The position numbers and the translations under genes were made by a program. Below are positions 34,598 through 43,565 of a stretch of 64,000 nucleotides of DNA, piece by piece (position 1 is the first letter of the stretch; the number at the start of each line of letters is the position of its first letter). Source of the stretch: Amycolatopsis mediterranei (lineage in GTDB: Bacteria; Actinomycetota; Actinomycetes; Mycobacteriales; Pseudonocardiaceae); assembly GCF_026017845.1 (NCBI RefSeq), contig NZ_CP100416.1:7125749-7189748 (forward strand), written 5' to 3'. A model generated the notes under the pieces. It was not told the origin of the DNA. It saw only the letters and a list, made by a program, of their open reading frames with translations, and made no database searches.

Positions 34598-35728
34598 TCA
34601 CCGCAGTTCGCGGAAGAACTCGGTGATGTCACGGGCGAGCAGTTCGGGTTCCTCGTAGGCGGCGAAGTGGCCACCGCGGGGCATGGTCGTGTACCTGGTC
34701 ACGTGGTAGGTGCGCTCCGCCCAGCTGCGCGGTGGTTGGCCCAGGTCGGCCGGGAACAGGGCGACGGCGGTCGGCACGTCGACCCGCTCGACCCGGCGCG
34801 TCAGCTTCTCGCCGTACTCGTAGTACGGCCGGAACGAGGTCGAAATGGTGTTGGCGAACCAGTAGAGCGACGCCTGCGTCAGCAGGAAGTCGTCGCTGAA
34901 CCGCGAGGACACGTCACCGCCGCAGTCGCTCCACGCGCGGTACTTCTCCAGGATCCAGGCCAGCAGCCCGGCCGGCGAGTCGGCCAAGCCGTAGGCCAGG
35001 GTGAGCGGCCGGGTGCTCTGCTGGTGCTGGTAAGCGCCTTCCTGCGCCGACCAGGCCGCCACCGAGTCCAGGTAGGCCCTCTCCGCCGCGGTGAGGCTCT
35101 CGTCGTCGTAGGCGACCGGGCCGGCGACGGCCATCAGGTGGATCCCGAGCAGGGCCTCGGGATGGGCTTCGGCCAGCCGGGAGGTGATGCCCGCGCCAAG
35201 GTCTCCACCGTGCGCCGCGTACCGGGTGAAGCCGAGTTCCTCGCGCATGAGCAGGTGCCACAGTTCGTGGGTCTGCACGGGATCCGTGAGCGACGGACGT
35301 TGCGGGGAAAAGGCGAAGCCGGGCAGCGACGGGACGATGACGGTGAAGGAATCCGCCGCGGAACCACCGTGCTTCGACGGCGTGGCCAGCCGCCGGGCGA
35401 ACTCGGTCAGCTCCAGGAACGAGCTGGGCCACCCGTTGGTCAGCACGATCGGCAAGGCGTCCGGGGCTTCGCCGTCGAACCGCAGGTAGTGCACCGGCGT
35501 CCCGGCGATGTCCGCGACCCGGTGGGGAAGGGCGTTGATGGCGGCTTCGTGCGCTCGCCAGTCGTAGCCGGACGCCCAGTAGCCGACCAGCCGCCGCAGC
35601 TCATCGGGATCGGTGCCCGCCGACCAGCCGGCGACCGGCCACCGAGCCGGCCACCGCGTGCCGGCCAGCCGAGTGCGCAGCTCGCCGAGTTCGGCATCGG
35701 TGACCGCGAGCACGGGCCTATCGGACAT
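34598..35728 (-). CDS. Second epoxide hydrolase with EHN domain
   Basis: 376 residues, same architecture as 30238: EHN start (VTDAELGELRTRLAGTRWPARW), oxyanion hole NGWPSS, nucleophile Asp in HGGDLGAGI, catalytic His in GGHFAAYEEP. Presumably a paralogue acting on another epoxide. Its start overlaps the end of the TetR gene by 11 bases, so the two are co-translated. Confidence 0.9.
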   Translation of the reverse strand: MSDRPVLAVTDAELGELRTRLAGTRWPARWPVAGWSAGTDPDELRRLVGYWASGYDWRAHEAAINALPHRVADIAGTPVHYLRFDGEAPDALPIVLTNGWPSSFLELTEFARRLATPSKHGGSAADSFTVIVPSLPGFAFSPQRPSLTDPVQTHELWHLLMREELGFTRYAAHGGDLGAGITSRLAEAHPEALLGIHLMAVAGPVAYDDESLTAAERAYLDSVAAWSAQEGAYQHQQSTRPLTLAYGLADSPAGLLAWILEKYRAWSDCGGDVSSRFSDDFLLTQASLYWFANTISTSFRPYYEYGEKLTRRVERVDVPTAVALFPADLGQPPRSWAERTYHVTRYTTMPRGGHFAAYEEPELLARDITEFFRELR

Positions 35729-36341
35729 GGTGTTCTCCTTGCGTTCGCGGAAAGCCGTCCGGGCCGGGCCGCTCGACAGCCGGGTCGATGGCCGCCCGGG
35801 CCGCCTCCCGGGACCGCGGTCCGGTCGCCAGCAGTGCGTGCATGATCATCCCTTCGAGCAGCGCGTCCAGGCGTGCGGCGGCTTCCGCGCCGACGAAGCG
35901 GGCCAGCGCCTCTTGGCTGCTCCTCGTCCACGCCTCGGCCAGCACGCGGAGCCCGGGGTCGCGCAGGGCCGCCAGGTGCAGCTCGAACCCGAGCACCGCA
36001 CTGCGCTGCCGGGCCGGGCTCGCGTGGACGAGGTCGACCAGCACCTCGACGAACTCCTCGCGGGTCCCGACGTCGTCGAAGAGCCGCTCGAACACCGCGG
36101 TCTGCAGCTCGACGAACCGCGCGAACGCTTGCGCCTGCAGCTCGGCCAAGCCGGCGAAGTGGTAGGTGACCGAACCGAGCGGCACGTCGGCCCGGGCGGC
36201 GACGTGCCGGTGCGTCATCCCGGTCATCCCGCGCTCCACCAGGACATCCAGCGCCGCGTCGAGAATGCGGATCCGGCGGCCGGGATCATGCCGGCGGGGC
36301 CGCCGGCCGCCGGTCCGGTCCCGGGCTCCGGAGTGGGTCAT
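35718..36341 (-). CDS. TetR-family transcriptional regulator
   Basis: 207 residues. N-terminal HTH (ILDAALDVLVERGMTGMTHRHVAARADVPLGSVTYHFAG). The C-terminal part is typical of TetR_C ligand domains. The ATG at 36341 lies 56 bases inside the 3' end of the SDR gene; its stop overlaps the epoxide hydrolase start. Likely regulates this SDR-TetR-epoxide hydrolase unit. Confidence 0.87.
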   Translation of the reverse strand: MTHSGARDRTGGRRPRRHDPGRRIRILDAALDVLVERGMTGMTHRHVAARADVPLGSVTYHFAGLAELQAQAFARFVELQTAVFERLFDDVGTREEFVEVLVDLVHASPARQRSAVLGFELHLAALRDPGLRVLAEAWTRSSQEALARFVGAEAAARLDALLEGMIMHALLATGPRSREAARAAIDPAVERPGPDGFPRTQGEHHVR

Positions 36342-37242
36342 AAGAACAAATGTACACACCGCCGCCGTCGGCCGCCTCGGGAGACCGGGGCGCCGGGCCG
36401 ACGAGTTCGGCGGTGACGTCCCAGAGCCGGGCGGCCAGCTCCTCGTCGAGACCGTTCCTGCCCGGCCGGCCGACGGCCGGAGAGCCGCGAAGGCCGCCGA
36501 GACCGCCGGGCCCGACGTAGGCGTTGCCGGGAACGTCCTGCGTCGCGGCGTAGAGCAGCGACAACGCACCCTGCTCGGGCGAGTTGGTGAGGAACGGGAC
36601 GCGGTTGACGATGTCCGACCGCGAGTGCGCGGCCAGGCCGGTGCGGGCGATCCCCGGGCTGGCGAGCACCGAGCGGACCACGCTGCCCCGGGCGTCCAGC
36701 CGGCGCTGCAGCTCGAGGGAGTGCAGCACGACGGCGAGCTTGGACGCCCGGTAGGCGGCCATGCTGTGGTACGGACGGGTGCGCCAGTCCAGGTCGGCCA
36801 GGTCTATCCGGCCCTGGCGGTGCAGCTGGCTGGTGACGTGCACCACCCGGTCGGTGACGTGCTCGAGCAGCAGGTTCGTCAGCACGAACGGGCCGAGGTA
36901 GTTGGTCGCGGTCTGCCGGTCGAAGCCGTCCGCCGTCCGCGCGGCGGGGGTGTCCATGACGCCGGCGTTGTTGATCAGCACGTCGAGGTCACCCGTCCAG
37001 GCGGCGGCGAAGGCCCGCACCGAACCGAGGTCCGCGACGTCCAGCGGCCGGACGTCGAAGCGGCCGGGCAGCCCGGCGACAGCCCGCCGTCCCCGGTCGA
37101 GGTCGCGCACCCCGAGCACGACCCGGGCTCCGGCCCCCGCCAGCGCGCGGGCCGTGATCAGGCCGAGCCCGCGGCCGGCGCCGGTGATCACCACGGTCCG
37201 GCCGGTCTGGTCCGGGATCTCGTTTTCTGTCCACTGAGTCAT
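36286..37242 (-). CDS. Short-chain dehydrogenase/reductase
   Basis: 318 residues. NAD(P) motif VVITGAGRGLGLIT, structural NNAGVMD, active-site YRASK (Tyr-Lys) with Ser in VHVTSQLHRQG. Fits the retinol-dehydrogenase/WWOX-like oxidoreductase group of actinomycetes. The last ~40 residues read across the TetR start and look unstructured, so the stop may have been extended by drift. Diverges from the XRE gene at 37343. Confidence 0.87.
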   Translation of the reverse strand: MTQWTENEIPDQTGRTVVITGAGRGLGLITARALAGAGARVVLGVRDLDRGRRAVAGLPGRFDVRPLDVADLGSVRAFAAAWTGDLDVLINNAGVMDTPAARTADGFDRQTATNYLGPFVLTNLLLEHVTDRVVHVTSQLHRQGRIDLADLDWRTRPYHSMAAYRASKLAVVLHSLELQRRLDARGSVVRSVLASPGIARTGLAAHSRSDIVNRVPFLTNSPEQGALSLLYAATQDVPGNAYVGPGGLGGLRGSPAVGRPGRNGLDEELAARLWDVTAELVGPAPRSPEAADGGGVYICSYDPLRSPGPDRRPAAPPA

Positions 37243-37342
37243 GTCTCCAGTGAACGGACCGCGGCCCGGACGAGGAAGGACCCGCTCAGCCACTGACCGG
37301 CAGGTCGTGGTTGAGCGACGCCGGCGTGGCGACAATGAGGTC

Positions 37343-38203
37343 ATGGACAGCACGTTCGACGCGGCCACTCTCGGCGCCTTCCTGCGCACCCGGCGGGCGG
37401 CGCTGCAACCGGAAGACGTCGGGCTCCGGCGCGGGCACCGCCGGCGCGCACCGGGCCTGCGCCGGGAAGAGGTCGCGCAGCTGTGCAGCATGTCGGCGGA
37501 CTACTTCGCCCGCCTCGAACGCGGCGACGGGCCGCAGCCCTCCGAGCCGATGCTCGCGGCCGTCGCCCGGGGGCTGCGGCTCACCCCCGGCGAACGTGAT
37601 CACCTGTTCCTCCTGGCGGGCTACCGCACGGCTCGCCGCGACCTGCGGGCCGGGCACGTGAGCCCCGGCCTGATGCGCGTCATGGACCGCATCGCCGACA
37701 CCCCGGCCCAGGTCATGGGGCCGCTGGGCGAGACGCTGCTGCAGACGCCGTCCGCGGTCGCGCTGCTGGGCGAGCAGACGCAGTACACCGGCCACGCCCG
37801 CAGCGCGCCGTACCGCTGGTTCACCGATCCGGCCGCCCGCGAGCGCTACCACCCCGGCGACCACGCGCGGACCAGCCGCGTCAACGTCGCCCAGCTGCGC
37901 GCGGCGGTCACCCGCGACGGCCCCCGTTCGCCCGCCGCAGAGCTTGTCGCGGCCCTGCGCGGCACCGGCGACGAGTTCGACGGGCTGTGGGAACGTCACG
38001 AAGTGGGCCTCCGGCTCAGCGAGACCAAGCGGTTCGTCCACCCCGAAATCGGCCGGCTCGACCTCTACTGCCAGCTCCTGCTCGAGCCCGACGAGGGCCA
38101 GTCGCTGCTCATCTTCACCGCCACCCCGGGTACCGAAGACCAGGAAAAGCTCGCGCTGCTCACGGTGGTGGGCACCGAGGAGTTCTCCGTCGGAACCGAG
38201 TGA
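37343..38203 (+). CDS. XRE-family regulator with MmyB-like ligand domain
   Basis: 286 residues. HTH (LRREEVAQLCSMSADYFARLERGDGPQPSEPMLAAVARGL in pieces) and MmyB-like C-terminal domain (PYRWFTDPAARERYHPGDHARTSRVNVAQLR; HPEIGRLDLYCQLL). The usual target is the adjacent divergent SDR gene. ATG 37343 with GAGG six bases upstream. Confidence 0.9.
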   Translation: MDSTFDAATLGAFLRTRRAALQPEDVGLRRGHRRRAPGLRREEVAQLCSMSADYFARLERGDGPQPSEPMLAAVARGLRLTPGERDHLFLLAGYRTARRDLRAGHVSPGLMRVMDRIADTPAQVMGPLGETLLQTPSAVALLGEQTQYTGHARSAPYRWFTDPAARERYHPGDHARTSRVNVAQLRAAVTRDGPRSPAAELVAALRGTGDEFDGLWERHEVGLRLSETKRFVHPEIGRLDLYCQLLLEPDEGQSLLIFTATPGTEDQEKLALLTVVGTEEFSVGTE

Positions 38204-38293
38204 TACCCGGCCGGGCGTGCGTGCTTTTGTTGTGCTGAAAGAAAATTCGCCGCTCGCGTGATTTCGGGAGGCGGTGGATCGGCAGCCGCCGTT

Positions 38294-38312
38294 CGTTCCC
38301 GTCGCGGGAACG
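38294..38312. terminator. 8-bp hairpin CGTTCCCG/CGGGAACG
   Basis: Perfect 8-bp arms with a TCG loop about 90 bp downstream of the XRE stop. Possible terminator. Confidence 0.45.
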
Positions 38313-38546
38313 TGCGGCGCCGCGGTCGTCGTGTAGAGTGAGTGGTGTCCGAGAGTATTTCGTGCGCAAGTGGTCGAACCTGCGCCGTCCTCGGCCTCCT
38401 CATCCGGCCGTTCACCGCGCCATATCAGCGGCTGAAGCCGGTGGGGACCCAGCACCGGCGACAGCGCACCGCTCTCCGCGGCGCACCGCCGGCCGCGCCA
38501 CCGCCCGGTGGCGCCCACGAAAGGACCCCCGATCAGCACTTCCACC

Positions 38547-38744
38547 ATGGACAGCTCGCTGTTCAGCCACCCCGCCGCCGAAGAACCCCACCCCGAAGCG
38601 CTCACCGCGCCCCAGGAGAGCCGGTACGGCAGCCTCTTCCTCCAGCCGGTGTACACGCCGGAACCGGCACCCGGCGCAAACCGGCGGCCGGAAGCGGCGA
38701 ACGCCCGGGCGCACGACCCGTCCGGACGCCGCAGCCGCCGATGA
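38547..38744 (+). CDS. Possible small Pro-rich protein
   Basis: 65 codons in the 730-bp gap before the GAF-ANTAR gene. About 86% G/C at third positions argues for coding, and ATG 38547 begins a short MDSSLFSHPAAEEPHPEAL sequence followed by a Pro- and Arg-rich tail. An AAAGGA lies about 25 bases upstream, which is too far for a good ribosome site. No homologue is recognised. The remainder of the gap holds nothing else I can support. Confidence 0.4.
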   Translation: MDSSLFSHPAAEEPHPEALTAPQESRYGSLFLQPVYTPEPAPGANRRPEAANARAHDPSGRRSRR

Positions 38745-38931
38745 CCCCGTAGCCGGCGGAGCGCGACCGCGGCCGGCGCCGCGCGTGCCCCCTCAGCCGG
38801 CCGCTCACCGGAGCGCCACGCAAATGTCCGGGTGGCGGGCTCGTAGCGGCCGGGCAGCCCGGCGGGTTACGTTGGTCGTCGCGATGGTTGAAAAGGCAGC
38901 CGTCTTCCCGCAGCCACCCAGGGAGACCGGC

Positions 38932-39717
38932 ATGAGCAGTGACCAGGACTGGCAGCGCGACAAGGAAGCCTTCGCGTCCGACCGGCCGGCCACCGGCCCC
39001 CTGGTCCGGCAGTTCGCGGAGCTCACCCGCACCCTGCTCGCCGCTCCCACCGTGGAAGACGTGCTGCACCGCGTGCTCGAGGCCACGACGGTGATGGTCC
39101 CGGCCGCCGACCTCGCCAGCTTCACCCTGCTCAGCACCGACGGCCACTTCCACACCCCCGCCGAGACCGACGAGGTCGCCACCGAACTCGACCAGCTGCA
39201 GTACCGGTTCCGGGAAGGCCCCTGCGTCGAATCCGCCGAGCCCGGTGGCCCGGCGGTGGCGATCGCCCCGGACCTGACCGCCGAACCGCGCTGGCCCAGA
39301 TGGGCCCCGGCCGCCGCGCGGCTCGGGATGGGCTCCGTCCTCTCCACCGCCCTCATCAGCGGACCGCCCGGCGGCGAGTCCAGCGGCGCCCTCAACGTCT
39401 ACTCGCGCTCCCGGCACGGGCTGGACGCGGCCGACCGCGACGTCCTGCTGCTGCTGGCCACCCACGCCTCCCTCGCCGTGGCCGCCACCGACGCCGTGAC
39501 GCGCGCGGAACTGCAGGCCGCGCACCTGCGCAAAGCCATCGACAGCCGCGACGTGATCGGCCAGGCCAAGGGCATCATCATGGCGCGCCGAGGCGTCTCC
39601 GCGGACGCCGCCTTCGACGTCCTGCGGCGGACCTCCCAGGACCTCAACGTCAAGCTCGCCGACCTCGCCCGGACGCTGGCCGGGCGGCACACCGAGATCG
39701 ACCTGCCCACTCGCTGA
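38932..39717 (+). CDS. GAF and ANTAR domain RNA-binding regulator
   Basis: 261 residues. The GAF domain (about 30-190: LHRVLEATTVMVPAADLASFTLL; FREGPCVESAE) is followed by an ANTAR domain (LRKAIDSRDVIGQAKGIIMARRGVSADAAFDVLRRTSQDLNVKLADLARTL, read in segments). ANTAR proteins bind paired hairpins in mRNA leaders and prevent termination. Its position next to a SigF-type sigma factor fits a stress-response role. ATG 38932 with GGGAGA nine bases upstream. Confidence 0.9.
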   Translation: MSSDQDWQRDKEAFASDRPATGPLVRQFAELTRTLLAAPTVEDVLHRVLEATTVMVPAADLASFTLLSTDGHFHTPAETDEVATELDQLQYRFREGPCVESAEPGGPAVAIAPDLTAEPRWPRWAPAAARLGMGSVLSTALISGPPGGESSGALNVYSRSRHGLDAADRDVLLLLATHASLAVAATDAVTRAELQAAHLRKAIDSRDVIGQAKGIIMARRGVSADAAFDVLRRTSQDLNVKLADLARTLAGRHTEIDLPTR

Positions 39718-39771
39718 CGGCCGCGTATCCGCCGGTCCCACCCGCTACGACACCAGGTCGCGAGCCCGTTC

Positions 39772-39796
39772 GTGTAATTCACACGATCAGGGGTAC
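39772..39796 (+). promoter_or_regulatory. SigB/SigF-type promoter of the sigma gene
   Basis: GTGT-N15-GGGTAC fits the actinomycete SigB/SigF consensus GNNT-N14-16-GGGTA(A/C/T), ten bases upstream of the sigma gene ATG. It implies autoregulation with a very short or nearly leaderless mRNA. The -35 lies in a small palindrome CGTGT-N5-ACACG. Confidence 0.6.
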
Positions 39797-39805
39797 CCGG
39801 TAGTC

Positions 39806-40627
39806 ATGACTGTCTGTGCTCCCGACCACGCGTCGGCGAACGACGCGCTGACCGTCCCGACGCCGCGACGGTCGAACGAATACGCCCACTGCGCTCCCCT
39901 CTTCGCCGAGCGCAGCCGCCTCGACGCCGAAGACCCCCGTCGCGCCGCGCTGCGTGAGCGGCTGATCACCGAGCACCTCCCGCTCGCCGAGCACATCGCG
40001 CGGCGGTTCAGCGGCCGCGGGGAACCCTTCGAAGACCTGCTGCAGGTCGCGCGGACCGGGTTGATCCGCGCGGTCGACCGGTACGCCGCCGACCGCGGCA
40101 GCGACTTCGTCTCGTTCGCCGTGCCGACCATCATGGGCGAGGTGCGGCGGCACTTCCGCGACGTCGGCTGGTCGATGCGCGTCCCGCGGGCGCTGAAGGA
40201 CCTGAAGCAGAAGCTCGCGAAGGCGAGCGACGTCCTGGCGCACGAACTGGGCCGGGCCCCCACCCCCAGCGAACTCGCCCGCCACCTCGACCTGGACATC
40301 GAGACCGTCCGAGAAGGACTGCTCGCCGCCCAGGCCTACCGCGCCACGTCCCTCGACACCCCCGCGCGCGAGGGCGAAGACGACTTCGCCGCGGCCGGCC
40401 GCCTCGCCGAGGACGACAGCGGCTTCGAGCGGTTCGAGAACCACATCGCCCTGCGCGCGGCGATGGCCACCCTGGAGCCCCGGGAACGCGCCATCGTCAA
40501 GATGCGGTTCGCCGACGAGCTCACCCAGAGCCAGATCGCCCAGCGGATCGGCGTTTCGCAGATGCACGTCTCCCGCCTGCTGGCCAAGACCCTGGAGCAG
40601 CTGCGGCAGCACATCGACGCCGGCTGA
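39806..40627 (+). CDS. SigB/SigF/SigG-family alternative sigma factor
   Basis: 273 residues. Region 2 (LPLAEHIARRFSGRGEPFEDLLQVARTGLIRAVDRY; FVSFAVPTIMGEVRRHFRDVGWSMRVPR), region 3 (LAHELGRAPTPSELARHLDL), region 4 (LEPRERAIVKMRFADELTQSQIAQRIGVSQMHVSRLLAKTLEQLR, in pieces). This is the general-stress sigma group. It is followed after 102 bp by an RsbW-like ATPase which could be its antagonist. Confidence 0.92.
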   Translation: MTVCAPDHASANDALTVPTPRRSNEYAHCAPLFAERSRLDAEDPRRAALRERLITEHLPLAEHIARRFSGRGEPFEDLLQVARTGLIRAVDRYAADRGSDFVSFAVPTIMGEVRRHFRDVGWSMRVPRALKDLKQKLAKASDVLAHELGRAPTPSELARHLDLDIETVREGLLAAQAYRATSLDTPAREGEDDFAAAGRLAEDDSGFERFENHIALRAAMATLEPRERAIVKMRFADELTQSQIAQRIGVSQMHVSRLLAKTLEQLRQHIDAG

Positions 40628-40638
40628 CAACCGGAGGC

Positions 40639-40663
40639 GGTTCACACCCCGGCAACCGGGTAA
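40639..40663 (+). promoter_or_regulatory. SigB/SigF-type promoter of the ATPase gene
   Basis: GGTT-N15-GGGTAA, the same spacing as the promoter at 39772, located 66 bp upstream of the RsbW-like gene. Suggests that the sigma factor controls its own partner. Confidence 0.6.
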
Positions 40664-40729
40664 CCAGGCCCCCGACGACGGCTCCCCGAAACGGACGGGG
40701 AGCCGCGGATCAGGAAGGGCCCCGCCCCG

Positions 40730-41158
40730 ATGCCGATCGAACAGCAGACGACGCACCTCGACGACTCGCTGCGCGTGCTCGCCCTCGAAGTCGCCGACGA
40801 CCTCGCCGAGCTGGCCACCGTGCGCGCCTGGGCCGAGCGGTTGCTGCAGGATCTGCCCGAAGACCAGCGGGTCGACGCCCTCATGGTGGTCGACGAACTG
40901 ACGTCGAACGCGCTCCGGCACGGCAAGCCACCCCGGCAGGTGCGCCTGCTGCGCAAACGCGACTGGCTCTCGGTGGAAGTCGACGACGCCTGCGTCGACC
41001 CGGCCTGCCCGCGGCCCCCTTCCTCCGACGGCGGGCACGGGCTCAAACTGGTCGCCGCGATGAGCGCGTCCTGGGGTCAGTGGCAGCGGCCCACGGGGAA
41101 GACCGTGTGGGCCGAGCTCGACCTCACCCGCGCCGCCTCGCCCGGTCACCCGCGCTGA
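40730..41158 (+). CDS. RsbW-like HATPase (possible anti-sigma kinase)
   Basis: 142 residues of the GHKL ATPase fold: N-box VVDELTSNALRHGKPP, G-box DGGHGLKLVAAMSASWG. Proteins of this size act as anti-sigma factor kinases in partner-switching modules. Adjacent to a SigB/SigF-type gene and preceded by a matching promoter. No anti-anti-sigma (STAS) gene is seen in the window. Confidence 0.85.
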   Translation: MPIEQQTTHLDDSLRVLALEVADDLAELATVRAWAERLLQDLPEDQRVDALMVVDELTSNALRHGKPPRQVRLLRKRDWLSVEVDDACVDPACPRPPSSDGGHGLKLVAAMSASWGQWQRPTGKTVWAELDLTRAASPGHPR

Positions 41159-41185
41159 GCGTGCGCGCCCACCGCCTCGCGCGGG

Positions 41186-43546
41186 TCAGATCCGGTACGA
41201 GCGGGTCGCGAACGTCAGGCCGCTGGAGTAACCGCCCCACCGGACCGAGTCCGGCCGGGGTCCGTCCAAAGCGGACAGTGGGAAGTCGGGGCTGCGCGCG
41301 GCCAGGAGCAGGTGCGCGGGCGCCGGACCGCGGACCGTGAGCGTCAGCTCGGCCCCTTCCGGCGGTGGCGCGGACAACGTCAGGCCCCACCGCCAGCCGG
41401 TGGTCGTGGACGGCCGGTTCGTTCCGCCGGGGAACGTGGTTCCCCCCACCTCGGCCCGGACGACCGGGGCGCCGTCGGTGGCGGAGTAGATCGTCAGCTG
41501 GGTGGGCCGGCCGGTGACCGAGATGTGCAGCCGCACGGTTCTCAGGTCGCCGTCCGCGGACTCCCCCAGCACCTTCATGGCGGCTTCGGGCACCGTAACC
41601 ACTGGGGCCGGCCCGCTGCGCGTTCCCTCGGACCCGTACAACGCGGGAAACCGTTGCTCGACACCGGGATCGTCGGCCGGGGCGTGCTCGCGGGCCCACT
41701 CGCCGGAGCCGTCGCCCTCGCTGGCCCAGATCGCCTCGTGCCGGTCGGCGTCCAGCGCGTACACCAGGCTCACCTGCGCGGGGTCCGGTGCGCCGGGCTG
41801 GTCGGCCACGGCGTCGGAGACGACCAGGCCGGTGGCCGTCAGTGCCACGACGGCCGCCGCGGCGAGCACCGGCCGGGTGCGCGGCGGGGTGCGCCACGCC
41901 GGGAACACCGTCACCGCGGCCAGGCCGAGCAGCAGCAGCGGGACGGCGGCGAGCGCGAGCCCCACCGTGCCGAACAGCAGCCACACGAGCGGGACCAGCA
42001 GCAGCACGGCAGGCACGCCGGACAGCCAGGCGACCGCGGGCCGCCACGGTGAGTCCACCGGCACCCGGGCCGTCACGACCAGCCCGGCCGCCCCGGCGAA
42101 CGCGGGCCACGTGAACAGGTAAGCCGCGCCGGGCACCAGTACCGCGGCCACCACCGCGAGCACGGCCATGACGAACAAGCCACCCGCCGCGAGCTCCGCC
42201 GGCCGGCCGCGGCGGCGGGCGAACCACACCAGCCACAACGCCGCCGGCACCAGAACCAGCAGCACCAGACCGGTTCTCGCGAGCACCACGGAATAGGGGT
42301 CGCCGCCGAGGAACCGGCCGTTGCCCGGGCCGGTGAGCACCACGGCCTGCCACGCGAGCCAGCCGATCGCCGCGCCGGCGACCGGCACCAGCAGGGCCGC
42401 GGCGGCGCAGCGCGCGGTCCCGGCGAGGCGCAGCCGGCCACGGCGGCGGGCGAGCCACACCGCGACCGCGGCCGCCAGCAGGGCGAGCGCCGCCAGCGGC
42501 AGGACCGCTCCGGAGGGGTAGTCCACCACGAGACCGAACACGGTGAAGTACTCCGACTCGCCCGCGCCGGCGAGTCCCGGAAGGTCGGCCGCCGCCAGCG
42601 TTCTCGTCGCGGCCAGCACCGTGTCCCCCATGTCCTGGAGCGCGGCGGAGTCCACATGGGACAGATCGTCCAGCTCGGAGTGGTACGGGGCGCTGCCGTC
42701 GATCATCGCGAAGTTCAGCCCGGTGTGCGACGCCCCGCGGAAGACGGTGAAATCGGTGTCGTTCGGCAGCAGCCGGTACACCTCGCGGGACAGCGACGTC
42801 GCCAGCGGCGCGCCGGCCCGCAACGCGGGCATGAGCGCGGCGCTGTGCGCGCCGGTCTCGAACATGATGGTCCGGCCCGTCGTGCCCCGGGCGTCCAGGT
42901 TCAGCACCACGTCGCGCGCCGGGTCGCCCAGCAGGCCGGCCCCGGCGAACGCCCGGGCGCCCAGCTGCCCGAACTCCTCGCTGTCGGTGAACACGAAGGT
43001 GACGTCGGCCCGCTGCGCCGGCACGGCGGTGAGCACCCGCGCGATCTCCAGCAGGGTCACGACCCCGGCCCCGTCGTCGGTGGCGCCGGGGCCGATCTCC
43101 ACCGAGTCGTAGTGGGCCACCAGCAGGACGCGGCCCGTGTGCGCGGTCCCGGGCAGGGTGGCGGACACGTTCTGCACCCAGCCGTAGGCGTGCGCGGACT
43201 CCGTCCCGGCCACTCCCGCGCTCGTCCGCTGCACCGACGGCCGCAGCCCCAGCTCGGTGAGCCGGGCCACCAGCCGGTCCCGGACCTGCTCGTTGGCCGT
43301 TGATCCCGCCGGGTGCGGCCGCTGGGCGATCCGGTCCAGTTCGGCCCGCGCCCTGGTCGCGGAGAACTCCGTCGCCGGCGCGTCGGCGGGGCGCGGCTCG
43401 GGTGCGATCGCGCTGTAGAGCACGGAACCCACCGCGAGCAGCAGGACCAGCACGCCTGCGGCCCACGCGGGCCAGCCGCGTCGCACGGGCGAGCCGCCGC
43501 CGGTCCGCTCGCGCGGCGTGGCGGACTGGGGGTCGGGTTCCTTCAC
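41186..43546 (-). CDS. M28-family zinc aminopeptidase with multi-span membrane C-terminus
   Basis: 786 residues. One N-terminal span, then an extracytoplasmic M28 domain (about 60-340) with metal ligands in LLVAHYDSVE, TDDGAGVV, TDSEEFGQLG and LNLDARGT and late His in YHSELDDLSH. Several transmembrane segments and a final soluble domain follow. This fits the ER-/Fxna-like M28 peptidases of actinobacteria. GTG 43546 lies 19 bases after the SbnB stop on the same strand, so it may be the last gene of the NRPS operon, perhaps trimming an exported peptide precursor. That role is inference. Confidence 0.88.
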   Translation of the reverse strand: MKEPDPQSATPRERTGGGSPVRRGWPAWAAGVLVLLLAVGSVLYSAIAPEPRPADAPATEFSATRARAELDRIAQRPHPAGSTANEQVRDRLVARLTELGLRPSVQRTSAGVAGTESAHAYGWVQNVSATLPGTAHTGRVLLVAHYDSVEIGPGATDDGAGVVTLLEIARVLTAVPAQRADVTFVFTDSEEFGQLGARAFAGAGLLGDPARDVVLNLDARGTTGRTIMFETGAHSAALMPALRAGAPLATSLSREVYRLLPNDTDFTVFRGASHTGLNFAMIDGSAPYHSELDDLSHVDSAALQDMGDTVLAATRTLAAADLPGLAGAGESEYFTVFGLVVDYPSGAVLPLAALALLAAAVAVWLARRRGRLRLAGTARCAAAALLVPVAGAAIGWLAWQAVVLTGPGNGRFLGGDPYSVVLARTGLVLLVLVPAALWLVWFARRRGRPAELAAGGLFVMAVLAVVAAVLVPGAAYLFTWPAFAGAAGLVVTARVPVDSPWRPAVAWLSGVPAVLLLVPLVWLLFGTVGLALAAVPLLLLGLAAVTVFPAWRTPPRTRPVLAAAAVVALTATGLVVSDAVADQPGAPDPAQVSLVYALDADRHEAIWASEGDGSGEWAREHAPADDPGVEQRFPALYGSEGTRSGPAPVVTVPEAAMKVLGESADGDLRTVRLHISVTGRPTQLTIYSATDGAPVVRAEVGGTTFPGGTNRPSTTTGWRWGLTLSAPPPEGAELTLTVRGPAPAHLLLAARSPDFPLSALDGPRPDSVRWGGYSSGLTFATRSYRI

Positions 43547-43565
43547 GGTGGTCAGGGGATGCTCC

